Shown here: positions 16,398 through 25,535 of the stretch, one piece after another
How the letters are laid out: each line of letters opens with the position of its first letter
Numbering within the stretch: position 1 is the first letter of the stretch
Source: Acidimicrobiia bacterium
Lineage (GTDB): Bacteria; Actinomycetota; Acidimicrobiia; IMCC26256; JAGNEX01
DNA: 64,000 nucleotides
Reading direction: 5' to 3'
Assembly: GCA_020637365.1 (NCBI GenBank)
Contig: JACJWE010000001.1
Span: 712,001-776,000 of the forward strand
Notes under the pieces: generated by a model
Told to the model about the DNA's origin: nothing
Database searches by the model: none
What the model saw: only the letters and a program-made list of their open reading frames with translations
Translations under genes and position numbers: made by a program

Positions 16398-17606
16398 TTA
16401 GATGCGTTCGACGATCATCGCCATACCTTGGCCGCCTCCGACGCACATCGTTTCGAGTCCAATGCTCTTATCGGCATCTTCGAGGCCGTTCAGCAACGTC
16501 GCCAGGATGCGTGCTCCGGTCATGCCGAACGGATGGCCAAGCGCGATCGCTCCACCGTTGACGTTCAGTTTGTCGATGGAGATACCGAGTTCATCGGCGG
16601 AGGGCAGCACCTGAGCGGCGAAGGCCTCGTTGATCTCGACGAGGTCGATGTCGTCGATCGTCATACCGGCGCGTGCGAGAGCCTGACGTGATGCCTCGAT
16701 CGGTCCGAGTCCCATGATTTCGGGGTTCAGGCCGGTCACACCTGATGACACGACGCGGGCGAGGGGAGTGATCCCCAATTCGGCGGCCTTGGTGTCGCTC
16801 ATGATGATGACCGCTGCGGCTCCGTCATTCAACGGGCACGCGTTACCCGCTGTGACCGTGCCATCCGGACGGAACACGGGGCGCAAAGCTGCGAGGCGTT
16901 CCACCGTGGTACCAGGGCGAATGCCATCGTCCTGGGTCACGACCGAACCGTCGGGCAACGTGACGGGGACGATCTCGCGCTCAAAGAAGCCGCGTGCGAG
17001 AGAATCGGCCGCGCGCTGTTGCGAAAGCGCGGCAAACTCGTCTTGGGCCTCACGTGACACGTTCTTGTACTGGGCCACATTCTCAGCGGTCTGACCCATG
17101 GCGATGTAGATGTCGGGTAGACCTTCGGGGGGAGACCAAACGTCGGATCCCGCCTCTTGCCGTTCGGCGGTGCGTGCCATTGCATCGTTGAACAGCGGAT
17201 TAGTGCTACCGGGCGCCCCGTCAGCCATACCGACCATGAAACGAGACACCGTCTCGACACCGGCGGAAATGAAGATGTCGCCTTCGCCAGCCTTGATGGC
17301 ATGAGCTGCCATCCGGGTCGTCTGCAGCGATGACGAGCAATAGCGATTGACCGTCACGCCGGGGACGTCGGCGAGTCCTGCCAAGGTGGCGACGACACGT
17401 GCCATGTTGTAACCGGATTCACCCGCTGGTTGGCCGCAGCCGAGCAGCAGGTCTTCGATCAGGGTCGGGTCTAGCTGGGGAACTTTGGCGAGGGCTGCAT
17501 GAATAGCGATCGTGGTGAGGTCATCTGGTCGCATACTCGACAAGGACCCCTTCATCGCCCGTCCAATTGGCGTTCGGGCGTATGAAACGATGACGGCTTC
17601 GGGCAT
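16398..17606 (-). CDS. Acetyl-CoA acetyltransferase / 3-ketoacyl-CoA thiolase
   Basis: 402 aa, ATG at 17606 with GAGGAG six bases upstream. Thiolase signatures: VNRYCSSSLQT with nucleophile Cys90, NEAFAAQ, GGAIALGHPFGMTGAR (His) and CVGGGQGMA (second Cys). It carries out thiolytic cleavage of 3-ketoacyl-CoA, the last step of beta-oxidation, or the reverse. It could serve the acyl-CoA module at 1-7 kb, but it is 10 kb away, so that link is only suggestive. Confidence 0.93.
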   Translation of the reverse strand: MPEAVIVSYARTPIGRAMKGSLSSMRPDDLTTIAIHAALAKVPQLDPTLIEDLLLGCGQPAGESGYNMARVVATLAGLADVPGVTVNRYCSSSLQTTRMAAHAIKAGEGDIFISAGVETVSRFMVGMADGAPGSTNPLFNDAMARTAERQEAGSDVWSPPEGLPDIYIAMGQTAENVAQYKNVSREAQDEFAALSQQRAADSLARGFFEREIVPVTLPDGSVVTQDDGIRPGTTVERLAALRPVFRPDGTVTAGNACPLNDGAAAVIIMSDTKAAELGITPLARVVSSGVTGLNPEIMGLGPIEASRQALARAGMTIDDIDLVEINEAFAAQVLPSADELGISIDKLNVNGGAIALGHPFGMTGARILATLLNGLEDADKSIGLETMCVGGGQGMAMIVERI

Positions 17607-17688
17607 TGGGTTTCTCCTCGCGTTGATGCGGGTTGATCCGATGTTGTCGTGCTCAGTGTGGGCGCGGACCTGGATCCAAGCGGCCAGG

Positions 17689-18534
17689 TTACTCGGCAGG
17701 ATACCTGTCTAGGAATGGGACGTAGCTGTCGAGTACGGCGAGGACCTCATCTCGTCCAGCGCTCGGCAGTCGAAAGACGCATTCGGTCACACCGTTGCGC
17801 TCGAAGTGGTCCAGTTTGCCACCGGTCGGTTCGGAGCCGAACGGCACCACGTCGAGTTCATCGGGGTCGCGTCCCGCTCGTTCTGCAGCGGCGCGCATTT
17901 CGGCGACCGCGTGGGTCAAGCCGCTACCACCGACCGGGATCCAGCCGTCGGCCCAAGACGCAATTTGGCCGAACAGCTTGGGGCCCGCGCCGCCGCCGAG
18001 CAGCACACGAGGCCCGCCGTCCAAAGGTTTTGGCCACGCCCACGATGGCGCGAGCGAGACGTAGTCGCCGTCAAACTCGGCGATCTCATCGCGCCACAAC
18101 GAACGCATCAATGCCATCTTTTCGGCGACGATCTCCCGCCGTGTCGCGTAATTCACGCCGTGATCTTCCATCTCATCGACGTTCCAGCCGTACCCGACGC
18201 CGAAGGTGAAGCGACCTTCGGTGCCAGCGTGCAGGGTCGCGATCGACTTGGCCGTGATGATGGGGTCTCGCTGCGCAAGGAGCGCGATACCGGTCCCGAG
18301 GTGAATCTTGTCGGTGACCGCGCCGGCCATCGCAAGCGCAACAAACGGGTCGAGCGTCCGTTTGTATTCTTCGGGGAGCGGCTCGCCCAAGGGGGCGGGC
18401 GTTGTCCGGGCCACGGGGATGTGGGTGTGTTCTGGCAGGTAGAGGGACCAAAAGCCTCGATCTTCGGCCTCCCGAGCGAGGTCGGAGATCGGCATCGTCT
18501 GATCCGTTGCAAAGATCGTCACCCCAAGGCGCAT
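17689..18534 (-). CDS. LLM-class F420-dependent oxidoreductase
   Basis: 281 aa from the ATG at 18534 (MRLGVTIFATDQTMP), chosen because AGGAG lies nine bases upstream; the open frame runs 88 codons further but is not conserved-looking. It is a luciferase-like TIM barrel: LAREAEDRGFWSLYLPEHTHIP, HLGTGIALLAQRDPI, FGVGYGWNVDEMEDHG and LGGGAGPKLFGQIASWADGW. Actinobacterial members use coenzyme F420. The substrate is unknown. Fno at 24735 could supply reduced F420. Confidence 0.88.
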   Translation of the reverse strand: MRLGVTIFATDQTMPISDLAREAEDRGFWSLYLPEHTHIPVARTTPAPLGEPLPEEYKRTLDPFVALAMAGAVTDKIHLGTGIALLAQRDPIITAKSIATLHAGTEGRFTFGVGYGWNVDEMEDHGVNYATRREIVAEKMALMRSLWRDEIAEFDGDYVSLAPSWAWPKPLDGGPRVLLGGGAGPKLFGQIASWADGWIPVGGSGLTHAVAEMRAAAERAGRDPDELDVVPFGSEPTGGKLDHFERNGVTECVFRLPSAGRDEVLAVLDSYVPFLDRYPAE

Positions 18535-18706
18535 CTCGTTGACTCCTGGCGATGGTGGGCGAACGGGCTCGGTCCGAGGGGTAGTTTGCCATGGTTCTGC
18601 GGACCCCGGGAGCGCTGACCCGGCAACGGACGGCACTCGTCGGTGTTCGAACGAAATTCGAATTGGTGGTTCGCCGATGTGTTGGCCACCCAAGAGGAGT
18701 ACGACG

Positions 18707-19225
18707 GTGGCTTTGTACGCAATTGGAGATCGCGAACCGACGATTGATCCGACCGCCTTTATCCATCCCGATGCGACCGTCATCGGCGATGTGCGCATCG
18801 GCGCGGAGTCCTCGATCTGGCCACAAGCCGTCCTGCGTGGTGACTACGGCACGATCACGATCGGCGCACGAACGTCTATCCAAGACGGCACGGTGATCCA
18901 CGCCACCGAGGCGCTTCCTACCGTCATCGGCGACGGCTGTGTGGTTGGCCACCTCGCCCACCTGGAGGGATGCACCGTTCATGACGGCGCGCTCGTCGGG
19001 TCACAAGCCGTGGTCCTGCACAAGGCCGTCGTGCACGCTGGAGCGTTGGTCGGCGCATGTGCCTTGGTGCCCAACAGGATGGAAGTCCCCGCACGTGCGA
19101 TGGCGCTTGGGGTGCCAGCCACCATCAAAGAAGACGCGGTGATGGACGGACTGATCGAACTCAACGCGGCGAGTTATGTGCTGAACGCCGCGTGGTACAC
19201 CTCAGAGCTTCGACGGCTGGACTGA
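18707..19225 (+). CDS. Gamma-carbonic anhydrase-like hexapeptide-repeat protein
   Basis: 172 aa from a GTG at 18707 with AGGAG seven bases upstream; the longer frame to 18539 is not needed. Left-handed beta-helix repeats from about residue 10 (FIHPDATVIGDVRIGAESSIW), then the conserved WPQAVLRGDYGTITIGARTSIQDGTVIH. Possible zinc ligands are His in VIHATE and VVGHLAHLEGC, as in gamma-carbonic anhydrases of the Cam/YrdA/PaaY group. It may hydrate CO2 or act as an acetyltransferase-like protein; activity cannot be assured. Convergent with serC. Confidence 0.88.
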   Translation: MALYAIGDREPTIDPTAFIHPDATVIGDVRIGAESSIWPQAVLRGDYGTITIGARTSIQDGTVIHATEALPTVIGDGCVVGHLAHLEGCTVHDGALVGSQAVVLHKAVVHAGALVGACALVPNRMEVPARAMALGVPATIKEDAVMDGLIELNAASYVLNAAWYTSELRRLD

Positions 19226-19233
19226 ACTGGGGC

Positions 19234-19265
19234 ACCGCCAGAACCCTTGGAAACCTGGTCTGGCG
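19234..19265. terminator. Possible bidirectional terminator hairpin
   Basis: CCGCCAGA (19234-19241) pairs with TCTGGCGG (19258-19265) across a 16-base loop, between convergent genes. No strong T tract follows on either strand, so this is only a candidate. Confidence 0.4.
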
Positions 19266-19305
19266 GGTCGGTCCCGATATGGCCCGTTCGATTCAGCCCG
19301 CGGCT

Positions 19306-20436
19306 TCAATCGAGATAGTCGAGGACAGCGTCGATACACGCGGTCAACTTGTGCATATCGGTCAGCTCGATATCGGGGAAGCATGAGATCCGCAATTGGT
19401 TGCGACCAAGTTTGCGATAAGGCTCGGTGTCGAGGATCCCGTTCGACCGCAAGATCGACGCGAGCGTCTCAGCATCGATCCCTTCGTGAAAGTCGATGGT
19501 GGCAACGGTTTGTGACCGCGATGCGATGTCGCTGACGAAGGGGTCCGCAAGCGGGTGAGCGTCGGCCCAGTTGTAGAGGTGCTCCGACAGCGCTGCCGAA
19601 CGGCCTGCGGCCCACGCCAAACCGCCGCCGTCGTTCATCCAGCGGATCTGTTGATCGAGCAGGAACAGCGTTGCCAGCGCCGGGGTGTTGTAGGTCTGGT
19701 TCTTGCGGGAGTTGTCGAGCGCGGTCGCGAGATCGAGGAAGGTTGGCATAAACCGGCTAGATGCCTTGATGGTGGCGATTCGGTCCGCTGCAGCGGGCGA
19801 AATGACGGCGACGAACAACCCGCCATCACCACCAAAACACTTCTGAGGCGAGAAGTAATAGGCATCACAGTCTTTGAGATCGACGGGCATTCCACCCGCA
19901 GCGGAAACCGCGTCGACCACGACGAGTCCGTCAAAGCCCTCGGGGCGCCGGACGGGGATCTGCACGCCGGTCGATGTCTCGTTTTGTGCAAATGCATAAA
20001 CATCGCAGCCCGCGTCGGGAGTGACGTGTGTCACCGGTTGCCCCGGAGCGGTTTCTGTGATGACGGGATCTTTGAGCTGAGGCGCGTTCTTGGCAGCGGC
20101 AGCGAACTTCGAACTGAACTCACCACAGACGAGATGGTGGCTCTGCTCGCTGATCAGTCCAAACGCGGCAGCGTCCCAAAAAGCGGTGGCGCCACCGTTT
20201 GAGATGAGCACTTCGTACCCGTCGGGGGCGTCGAAAAGTGCCAGGAGGCCGTCCTGGATCGACGCGACCATGTTCTTGACCGTCGGCTTTCGGTGGCTCG
20301 TACCCATCAAAGTCGTGCCCGTGGCAGCCAACGCCTCGAGGGCTCCGGTACGGACCTTTGACGGCCCTGAGCCGAATCGCCCATCGGTCGGCACAAGGTC
20401 GGCGGGCAGTTGCCAGACGGGCGGATTATCAGTCAT
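19306..20436 (-). CDS. serC: Phosphoserine aminotransferase
   Basis: 376 aa from the ATG at 20436 (MTDNPPVWQLPAD); the open frame begins at 20487. It matches the actinobacterial-type SerC: DGRFGSGPSKVR, GTSHRKPTVKNMV, ISNGGATAFWDAA, and a PLP-lysine context of YFSPQKCFGGDGG. It transfers the amino group from glutamate to 3-phosphohydroxypyruvate in serine synthesis. Divergent from the aminotransferase at 20650 across about 210 bp. Confidence 0.95.
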   Translation of the reverse strand: MTDNPPVWQLPADLVPTDGRFGSGPSKVRTGALEALAATGTTLMGTSHRKPTVKNMVASIQDGLLALFDAPDGYEVLISNGGATAFWDAAAFGLISEQSHHLVCGEFSSKFAAAAKNAPQLKDPVITETAPGQPVTHVTPDAGCDVYAFAQNETSTGVQIPVRRPEGFDGLVVVDAVSAAGGMPVDLKDCDAYYFSPQKCFGGDGGLFVAVISPAAADRIATIKASSRFMPTFLDLATALDNSRKNQTYNTPALATLFLLDQQIRWMNDGGGLAWAAGRSAALSEHLYNWADAHPLADPFVSDIASRSQTVATIDFHEGIDAETLASILRSNGILDTEPYRKLGRNQLRISCFPDIELTDMHKLTACIDAVLDYLD

Positions 20437-20649
20437 CGCGAACACCCCATGTGTGACGGTCGGAGCTGACATTGTTGCCGATGCCAAACTTGCATCTCGC
20501 TTTTTGTCGTGCTGTGGATCTTGGAGGTCTCGCGGTCGGCCTGGCCAAGGTCGGAGCGGCCCTCAGCAAAAATGGCGCCAGCGGGCGAGAAGCAGCCAAC
20601 GTATTCGACAGGTCAGTCGCACCCGGCTGACCCTCTGAGAGGGACCCAC

Positions 20650-21858
20650 ATGCCATCTGCAGCCATCGCTCCAAAGATCGCTGGAATCGCCGAATCGGCG
20701 ACCTTGGCGATTACCGCCAAAGCTGCAGCGCTGCGTGCGGACGGCAAGGATGTCATCGGCTTCGGTGCTGGCGAACCAGATTTCCCGACTCCGGCCCACG
20801 TGGTCGCCGCTGCGGCCCAAGCGTGCGCCGACCCCGCGATGCACCGCTATTCACCCGTCGCCGGTCTCGCAGCGTTGCGCGAAGCGATTGCCGAACGACG
20901 GGCTCAGGATACGGGCCTCGATGTTTCACCGGGCGATGTTCTGGTCACCAATGGTGGCAAACACGCCGTGTTTAACACCATTGCCACCCTGGTCGGTCCG
21001 GGCGATGAAGTGCTGTTGCCCGCCCCGTACTGGGTCACCTATCCCGAAGCGATTCGCGTCGTCGGGGGGGTCCCGGTCGAGATTCCGACGTCGGGAGCCA
21101 ACGGGTTTCAAGTGACGGTCGCCGACCTTGAAGCGGCCCGAACCGAGAGGACAAAGCTCCTCATTTTTGTGTCGCCCTCAAACCCGACCGGAGCGGTGTA
21201 TCCCCCCGAGGCGGTCGCCGAAATCGGCCGGTGGGCGGCACAACACGGGATCTGGGTCATGACCGACGAGATCTACCAGTACCTGGTCTATGGCGACGCC
21301 GAATTCGCGTCGATGCCCGTGGTTGCGCCCGAGGTTGCCGACCGTTGTGTCGTCGTGGACGGAGTTGCGAAGACCTACGCGATGACCGGTTGGCGAGTCG
21401 GCTGGATGATGGGCCCCTCCGAGGTGATCGCCGCGGCGAAACGCTTTCAGTCTCATGTGACCTCGAACGTCTGCAACGTCGCCCAGGCCGCCGCCCTCGC
21501 AGCGATATCGGGACCTCAAGACGAAGTTGCGGCGATGCGTGCCGTCTTTGACCGCCGTCGTCACACCATCGTGAACGGCTTGAACAGCATTCCTGGTGTC
21601 GCCTGCAACACCCCGCAGGGCGCGTTTTACGCGTTTCCTTCCTTTGATGGGCTGTTGGGGCGTACTTTTGCTGGCCAGCGCTGTGACACCACGATGGACC
21701 TAGCGTCGGTGATTTTGGATGCGGCCAATGTCGCCATCGTGCCCGGTGAGGCCTTCGGAGCGCCCGGATATGCAAGGCTTTCCTACGCTTTAGGTGATGA
21801 AGACCTCGCCAAAGGCCTCGACCGGCTCGTAGCATTGCTGAGCGCACCCGAGGCGTAA
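20650..21858 (+). CDS. aspC: Class I pyridoxal-phosphate aminotransferase (aspartate aminotransferase type)
   Basis: 402 aa, ATG at 20650 with GAGAGGGA upstream; the longer frame to 20509 is unlikely. Fold type I features: VIGFGAGEPDFPTPAHV, NGGKHAVFNTI, SPSNPTGAVYPPE, DEIYQYLVYGD, and the PLP lysine in VDGVAKTYAMTGWRVGW. The C-terminus has the GYARLSYAL substrate-carboxylate Arg. It most resembles bacterial class Ib aspartate/prephenate aminotransferases. Prephenate use is possible given pheA in the window, but is not shown by sequence alone. Confidence 0.92.
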   Translation: MPSAAIAPKIAGIAESATLAITAKAAALRADGKDVIGFGAGEPDFPTPAHVVAAAAQACADPAMHRYSPVAGLAALREAIAERRAQDTGLDVSPGDVLVTNGGKHAVFNTIATLVGPGDEVLLPAPYWVTYPEAIRVVGGVPVEIPTSGANGFQVTVADLEAARTERTKLLIFVSPSNPTGAVYPPEAVAEIGRWAAQHGIWVMTDEIYQYLVYGDAEFASMPVVAPEVADRCVVVDGVAKTYAMTGWRVGWMMGPSEVIAAAKRFQSHVTSNVCNVAQAAALAAISGPQDEVAAMRAVFDRRRHTIVNGLNSIPGVACNTPQGAFYAFPSFDGLLGRTFAGQRCDTTMDLASVILDAANVAIVPGEAFGAPGYARLSYALGDEDLAKGLDRLVALLSAPEA

Positions 21859-21931
21859 CGTTCCATCGGGGTGTCGGGCCGTCGTCGCGCTGGAACCGTA
21901 TCGGTCTTCGGACCGCTACTGAGGAGGACAT

Positions 21932-22663
21932 GTGAGCACGGATAACTCAGGATCCTCCCCACGAGCCGCGGTTCCAGATGATGTGCCCGGAGCGGCCGTG
22001 TCTGATCCCCCCGCAACCGACCGAGAAGGTGTTTTGAGACCAGCGCAAACAGGCCAGACTGACGACGTCTCAGACGTCGGCGAGGAACGCCCCCACATCG
22101 ACGAAGCCGAACGGCAGCGGCGTTTTAGCGACTGGATCGTGCCCGAACTCCCGTTCCTGGCTCGAGTGTCTCGCAGCATGTCCCGCACCGGAGCACAGGC
22201 CGAAGATCTCGCCCAGGACACGCTGCTCAAGGCATATCGATCGATTGATCGTTTCGACGGTCGCTATCCGCGGGCCTGGCTGTTTCGCATCGCGCGCAAC
22301 ACCGCCATCAATCGGGATCGACGTCGCCGTGAACAGGTCGCGATGGACGAAGAGTCCATGGATCGCGTACCCGACCGTGAACCGGGGGCTTCGGATCCAG
22401 CGGTTCAGGTCGACGATGCGGTGTACGACGAACTGTTGGAGAACGCCCTCGACGCGCTACCTCCCGACTTCAGGGTTTTGATTCAGCTCGTCGATGTGGA
22501 AGGCATGCGGTACCAGGAGGCGGCCGACCTCCTCGATATTCCAGTCGGTACGGTCATGAGCCGTCTGCACCGGGCGCGTCGACGCTTGAGGGCTGCGGTT
22601 GCTGGCACCCATTTGGATCGGTCCGGGAATGCCTCTGTTGAGGTGGGGGTTGAAGCCACATGA
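21932..22663 (+). CDS. sigR: ECF RNA polymerase sigma factor, SigR/SigH-like
   Basis: 243 aa, GTG start with GAGGAGG upstream. An acidic, disordered N-terminal extension of about 65 residues precedes sigma region 2 (AEDLAQDTLLKAYRSIDRFDG, PRAWLFRIARNTAINRDRRRRE) and region 4 (LPPDFRVLIQLVDVEGMRYQEAADLLDIPVGTVMSRLHRARRRL). It recruits RNA polymerase to stress promoters. The overlapping downstream gene encodes a zinc anti-sigma factor with RsrA spacing, which places it in the thiol-stress SigR group. The N-terminal extension is longer than usual. Confidence 0.9.
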   Translation: MSTDNSGSSPRAAVPDDVPGAAVSDPPATDREGVLRPAQTGQTDDVSDVGEERPHIDEAERQRRFSDWIVPELPFLARVSRSMSRTGAQAEDLAQDTLLKAYRSIDRFDGRYPRAWLFRIARNTAINRDRRRREQVAMDEESMDRVPDREPGASDPAVQVDDAVYDELLENALDALPPDFRVLIQLVDVEGMRYQEAADLLDIPVGTVMSRLHRARRRLRAAVAGTHLDRSGNASVEVGVEAT

Positions 22664-22938
22664 CCGCCCAACAAGAGCCCTCCTTTGATTGTGGTGGCGA
22701 CCTGCCAGTGGACTGTGCACAGGTCGCGGTCTATGTGCAGAGCTTCATCGATGGTGAGCATGTCTCCATATCGATTGAAGCCCTCGAAGTCCACCTCGAT
22801 CGCTGTGCTCCGTGCGGACTTGAGGCCGACGACTTCAGACGGCTGAAGGTCGCACTCGCCCGTCGCAAGTCCGAAAGGTCGATGGTGGATCTGCTTCGAT
22901 GTTGCTGCCAGTCCATACTCGAGACGGGCAAGCTCTAG
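22660..22938 (+). CDS. rsrA: Zinc-binding anti-sigma factor, RsrA-like
   Basis: 92 aa, ATG overlapping the sigma-factor stop (ATGA). The key pattern is Cys19-x25-His45-x3-Cys49-x2-Cys52 (VHLDRCAPC), the same C-to-H and H-x3-C-x2-C spacing as Streptomyces RsrA. The family releases the sigma factor when the Cys residues are oxidised. The C-terminal part (LLRCCCQSILETG) has three further cysteines, which is unusual. Cytoplasmic; no membrane segment. Confidence 0.88.
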   Translation: MTAQQEPSFDCGGDLPVDCAQVAVYVQSFIDGEHVSISIEALEVHLDRCAPCGLEADDFRRLKVALARRKSERSMVDLLRCCCQSILETGKL

Positions 22939-23029
22939 CAGGTGGTCTGGCCGACCCGCTTCGCTCATAGGTCCGCGTCGCTCACATAAGTCCTTGTCGA
23001 GGCACCAAAGAACGGAACGCTCGGTGTGT

Positions 23030-24635
23030 ATGCTCAACCGGATGCGTTTCTGCTCCCGGCCCATCAGCATCACCGCCGCACTCTTGTGTCTGGCCATCGT
23101 CTCCGCATGTTCCGGTGGCGACGATTCGACCGACACCACCTCGAGCACTGATACCGGCGCATCCGCGATCGAAGGCGGACTATCCGGTCAGACCACGACC
23201 ACACTTCTGTCCGGGGAGATTCCACCGGCGGCCCCACCCGATGGTGTACTCAGCATCGGGGCGCTGCTCCCCGAAACCGGTGCGCTCGCGTTTCTCCACG
23301 ATCCGCTCGCTGCGGGGATGGATTTGGCGATCGCCGATATCAATAACGCTGGCGGAGTACTCGGCCAACCGGTACAACTCGTTCCCGCTGACTCCGGTAG
23401 CGACCGTGCGGTCGCCGCGTCTGCTGCGGCGACGTTGATCGGACAAGACCGGGTCGATGCGATCGTCGGATCCGCTGCATCGGGGATTACCGAAACCATC
23501 ATGTCGGGTGTCGTCGAATCGCCGACTTTGCTGTGTTCGCCGAGCAATTTCCGATCGTCGCTCTCCGACCAGCGGGACAACGACCTCTACTTCAGGACCT
23601 CACCATCCGATGATCTGCACGCGCGCAGCCGCCGAGCTCATCGCCGCCGACGGCCATAAGCGGGTGGCCATCGTGGCGCCGGACACCGATCTTTCTGCAC
23701 GTTTCTCAGACCTTGCAGAAGCGACGTTGACCGAACGTGGTGTCACCGTGGTCGACACCGTCCTCTACAGCCCAACCGTCGAGGATTACGAGCAGGTGGC
23801 TCAACAGATCCTCGATGCCGACGTCAACGCAGTGTTGTTGCTCAGCAAGGAAGAGGGCTACGAGATCATCCGGTTGCTGGCATGGCTCGGCGACAAGGAA
23901 AAAGCCGAAGAAGACGACGTGGATGCGCCGCCCCGACCGGTAGCGCCAGACGAGCGCCCTGCCGACACGACAACCACAACGGCCGCGACCGAGGCGCCTG
24001 AGCCGACGCTCGTCGCTCCTCAAACGACGACAACAACCACTGCTCCCGACGAGTTCGAACATGCCGAGCTCACCGCGGTCTACATCACCGACGACATGTT
24101 CGCTCCCGGTCGTCTCAGCGAGGTGATCCCCGAGACGCGCCTGTGGACGAGCATTTTTGGGACCCAACCCGCCCCCCGCCCGACGGCGGACGGGCAAGAC
24201 TTCACGTCGCGCATGGCCGATCAGTATCCCAACGTTGAAGAGCTTTTCAGCGCACATTCCTATGACTGTGTCACGCTGATCGCACTCGCTGCCCAGGCCG
24301 CAGGCAGCGACGATCCGACCGTCTTTGGCCCCGCCATGATCACGGTGTCCGGCGGCGGAGCACCGTGTTTCTCGTTTTCAGAGTGTGCTGAAAAACTCGG
24401 CGCTGGCGTTGATATCGACTACCAAGGCGCGTCGGGCCCAATCGATTTCGATTCGATCGGCGATCCACGCAAGGCCACCTTCGAGGCATTCCACATCTCC
24501 GAAGACGGTACGTTCATCGTCGATCGAGAAGTCGTCGTCGAGGCACCCCTGCCGACCGCTGAACTCCCCGAAGGACAGTCGGCCCCGACCACGGTGCTCG
24601 GAGCGGACGCGTCCACCACGACGGTTGCTGGCTGA
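23030..24635 (+). CDS. Substrate-binding lipoprotein of the branched-chain amino-acid type (one frameshift)
   Basis: Two overlapping frames restore one protein of about 535 aa: 23030 to about 23615, then a second frame to 24635. The N-terminus is a lipoprotein signal with lipobox SAC followed by a Ser/Thr/Asp linker. The first lobe has GVLSIGALLPETGALAFLHDPL, INNAGGVLGQPVQL and IVGSAASGITETIMSG, as in periplasmic-binding-protein type I (LivJ-like) receptors. The frame break is at about 23615 and fits one extra base or two lost. The second lobe contains a Thr-rich insertion (about 23961-24045). No permease or ATPase genes lie beside it, so it may be a sensor or an orphan receptor. Ligand unknown. 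Confidence 0.85.
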
Positions 24636-24734
24636 TTTCACATAGCCCAGAGACTTGGCGGTATTCCGGCAACGTAGCGGCCGCTCGGCAAAGTCGGGTG
24701 GCCCCGAACCGCTTCGGTCTGTCAAGCTCTGGCG

Positions 24735-25394
24735 GTGAACATTGGAATCTTGGGTGGAACGGGTCCGGCCGGAAGCGGCCTGGCGGCGAGATTCGCCGCC
24801 GGGGGGCATCAGGTATTAGTCGGATCGAGAACGACCGAAAAAGCCGAGCGCACGATCGGCGAGCTCCGTTCGCTGTGGGGATCGCGGGTTGCAAACCTCA
24901 CGCCGGTGACCAACAAAGAGGCCGCATCTGAGGGCGACGTCGTCGTTCTGGGCGTCAAATGGGACGGAGCGATCGCGACCGCCGCCGAATTTGCGTCCGA
25001 CTTGGCGGGCAAGACCGTCATATCGATGGGATCTGGTCTTCACAAGGTCGGTCCGAGTTTCGAACCGGTCATTCCTGAACAGGGATCCCTCGCCCACGGC
25101 GTTCAAGAAGCCGCCCCGGAGTCGTCGGTAGTCACAGCGTTTCAGCACATTCCTGCGGCGGCTCTGTTGGCCATGGACGAGGACCTCGACGAAGATGTCA
25201 TCGTCTGTTCAGACCATGACGATGCGGCAGAACTCGTTGCATCGCTGGTCAACGGGATCCCGCGGCTGAGGGCGCTACGAGCGGGCTCACTCGCCAACGC
25301 ACTCGGGGTCGAAGCTTTCACCGCAATTCTGTTGGCGATCAACATTCGCTATCGCGGCAAGGCTGCGATCCGCCTCTCGGGCATCCCCCAATAA
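24735..25394 (+). CDS. fno: F420-dependent NADP reductase
   Basis: 219 aa, GTG start. Rossmann start NIGILGGTGPAGSGLAARFAAGGH, VGSRTTEKAE (NADP 2'-phosphate recognition by the SR pair), GVKWDGAI, VISMGSGLHKVG, AFQHIPAAALL, and a C-terminal INIRYRGKAAIRLSGIP. It matches the Fno/NpdG family, which passes hydride between F420H2 and NADP+. It fits the F420-dependent oxidoreductase at 17689. No Shine-Dalgarno is obvious. Confidence 0.9.
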   Translation: MNIGILGGTGPAGSGLAARFAAGGHQVLVGSRTTEKAERTIGELRSLWGSRVANLTPVTNKEAASEGDVVVLGVKWDGAIATAAEFASDLAGKTVISMGSGLHKVGPSFEPVIPEQGSLAHGVQEAAPESSVVTAFQHIPAAALLAMDEDLDEDVIVCSDHDDAAELVASLVNGIPRLRALRAGSLANALGVEAFTAILLAINIRYRGKAAIRLSGIPQ

Positions 25395-25535
25395 TCACAG
25401 GAACACTCAGGGCACCTCGCGGTGAGCGACTAAGTTCCGCCGAGAGGCGTCGTGCTCGGCCACCAGTGTCCCGGGCAACTTTTCAACCGGCAGCGGCACC
25501 GTCACCCGACGTTCTGCCACATCTGATCAGGAGCG

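Noticed and set aside
18646..18662. Second LexA-like box between the F420 oxidoreductase and carbonic anhydrase genes
   Set aside because: Two TTCGAA half-sites exist, but the arm spacing does not fit CGAAC-N4-GTTCG.
21859..21931. SigR autoregulatory promoter (GGAAT-N18-GTT)
   Set aside because: A GGAAC is present, but no GTT element at the needed distance.
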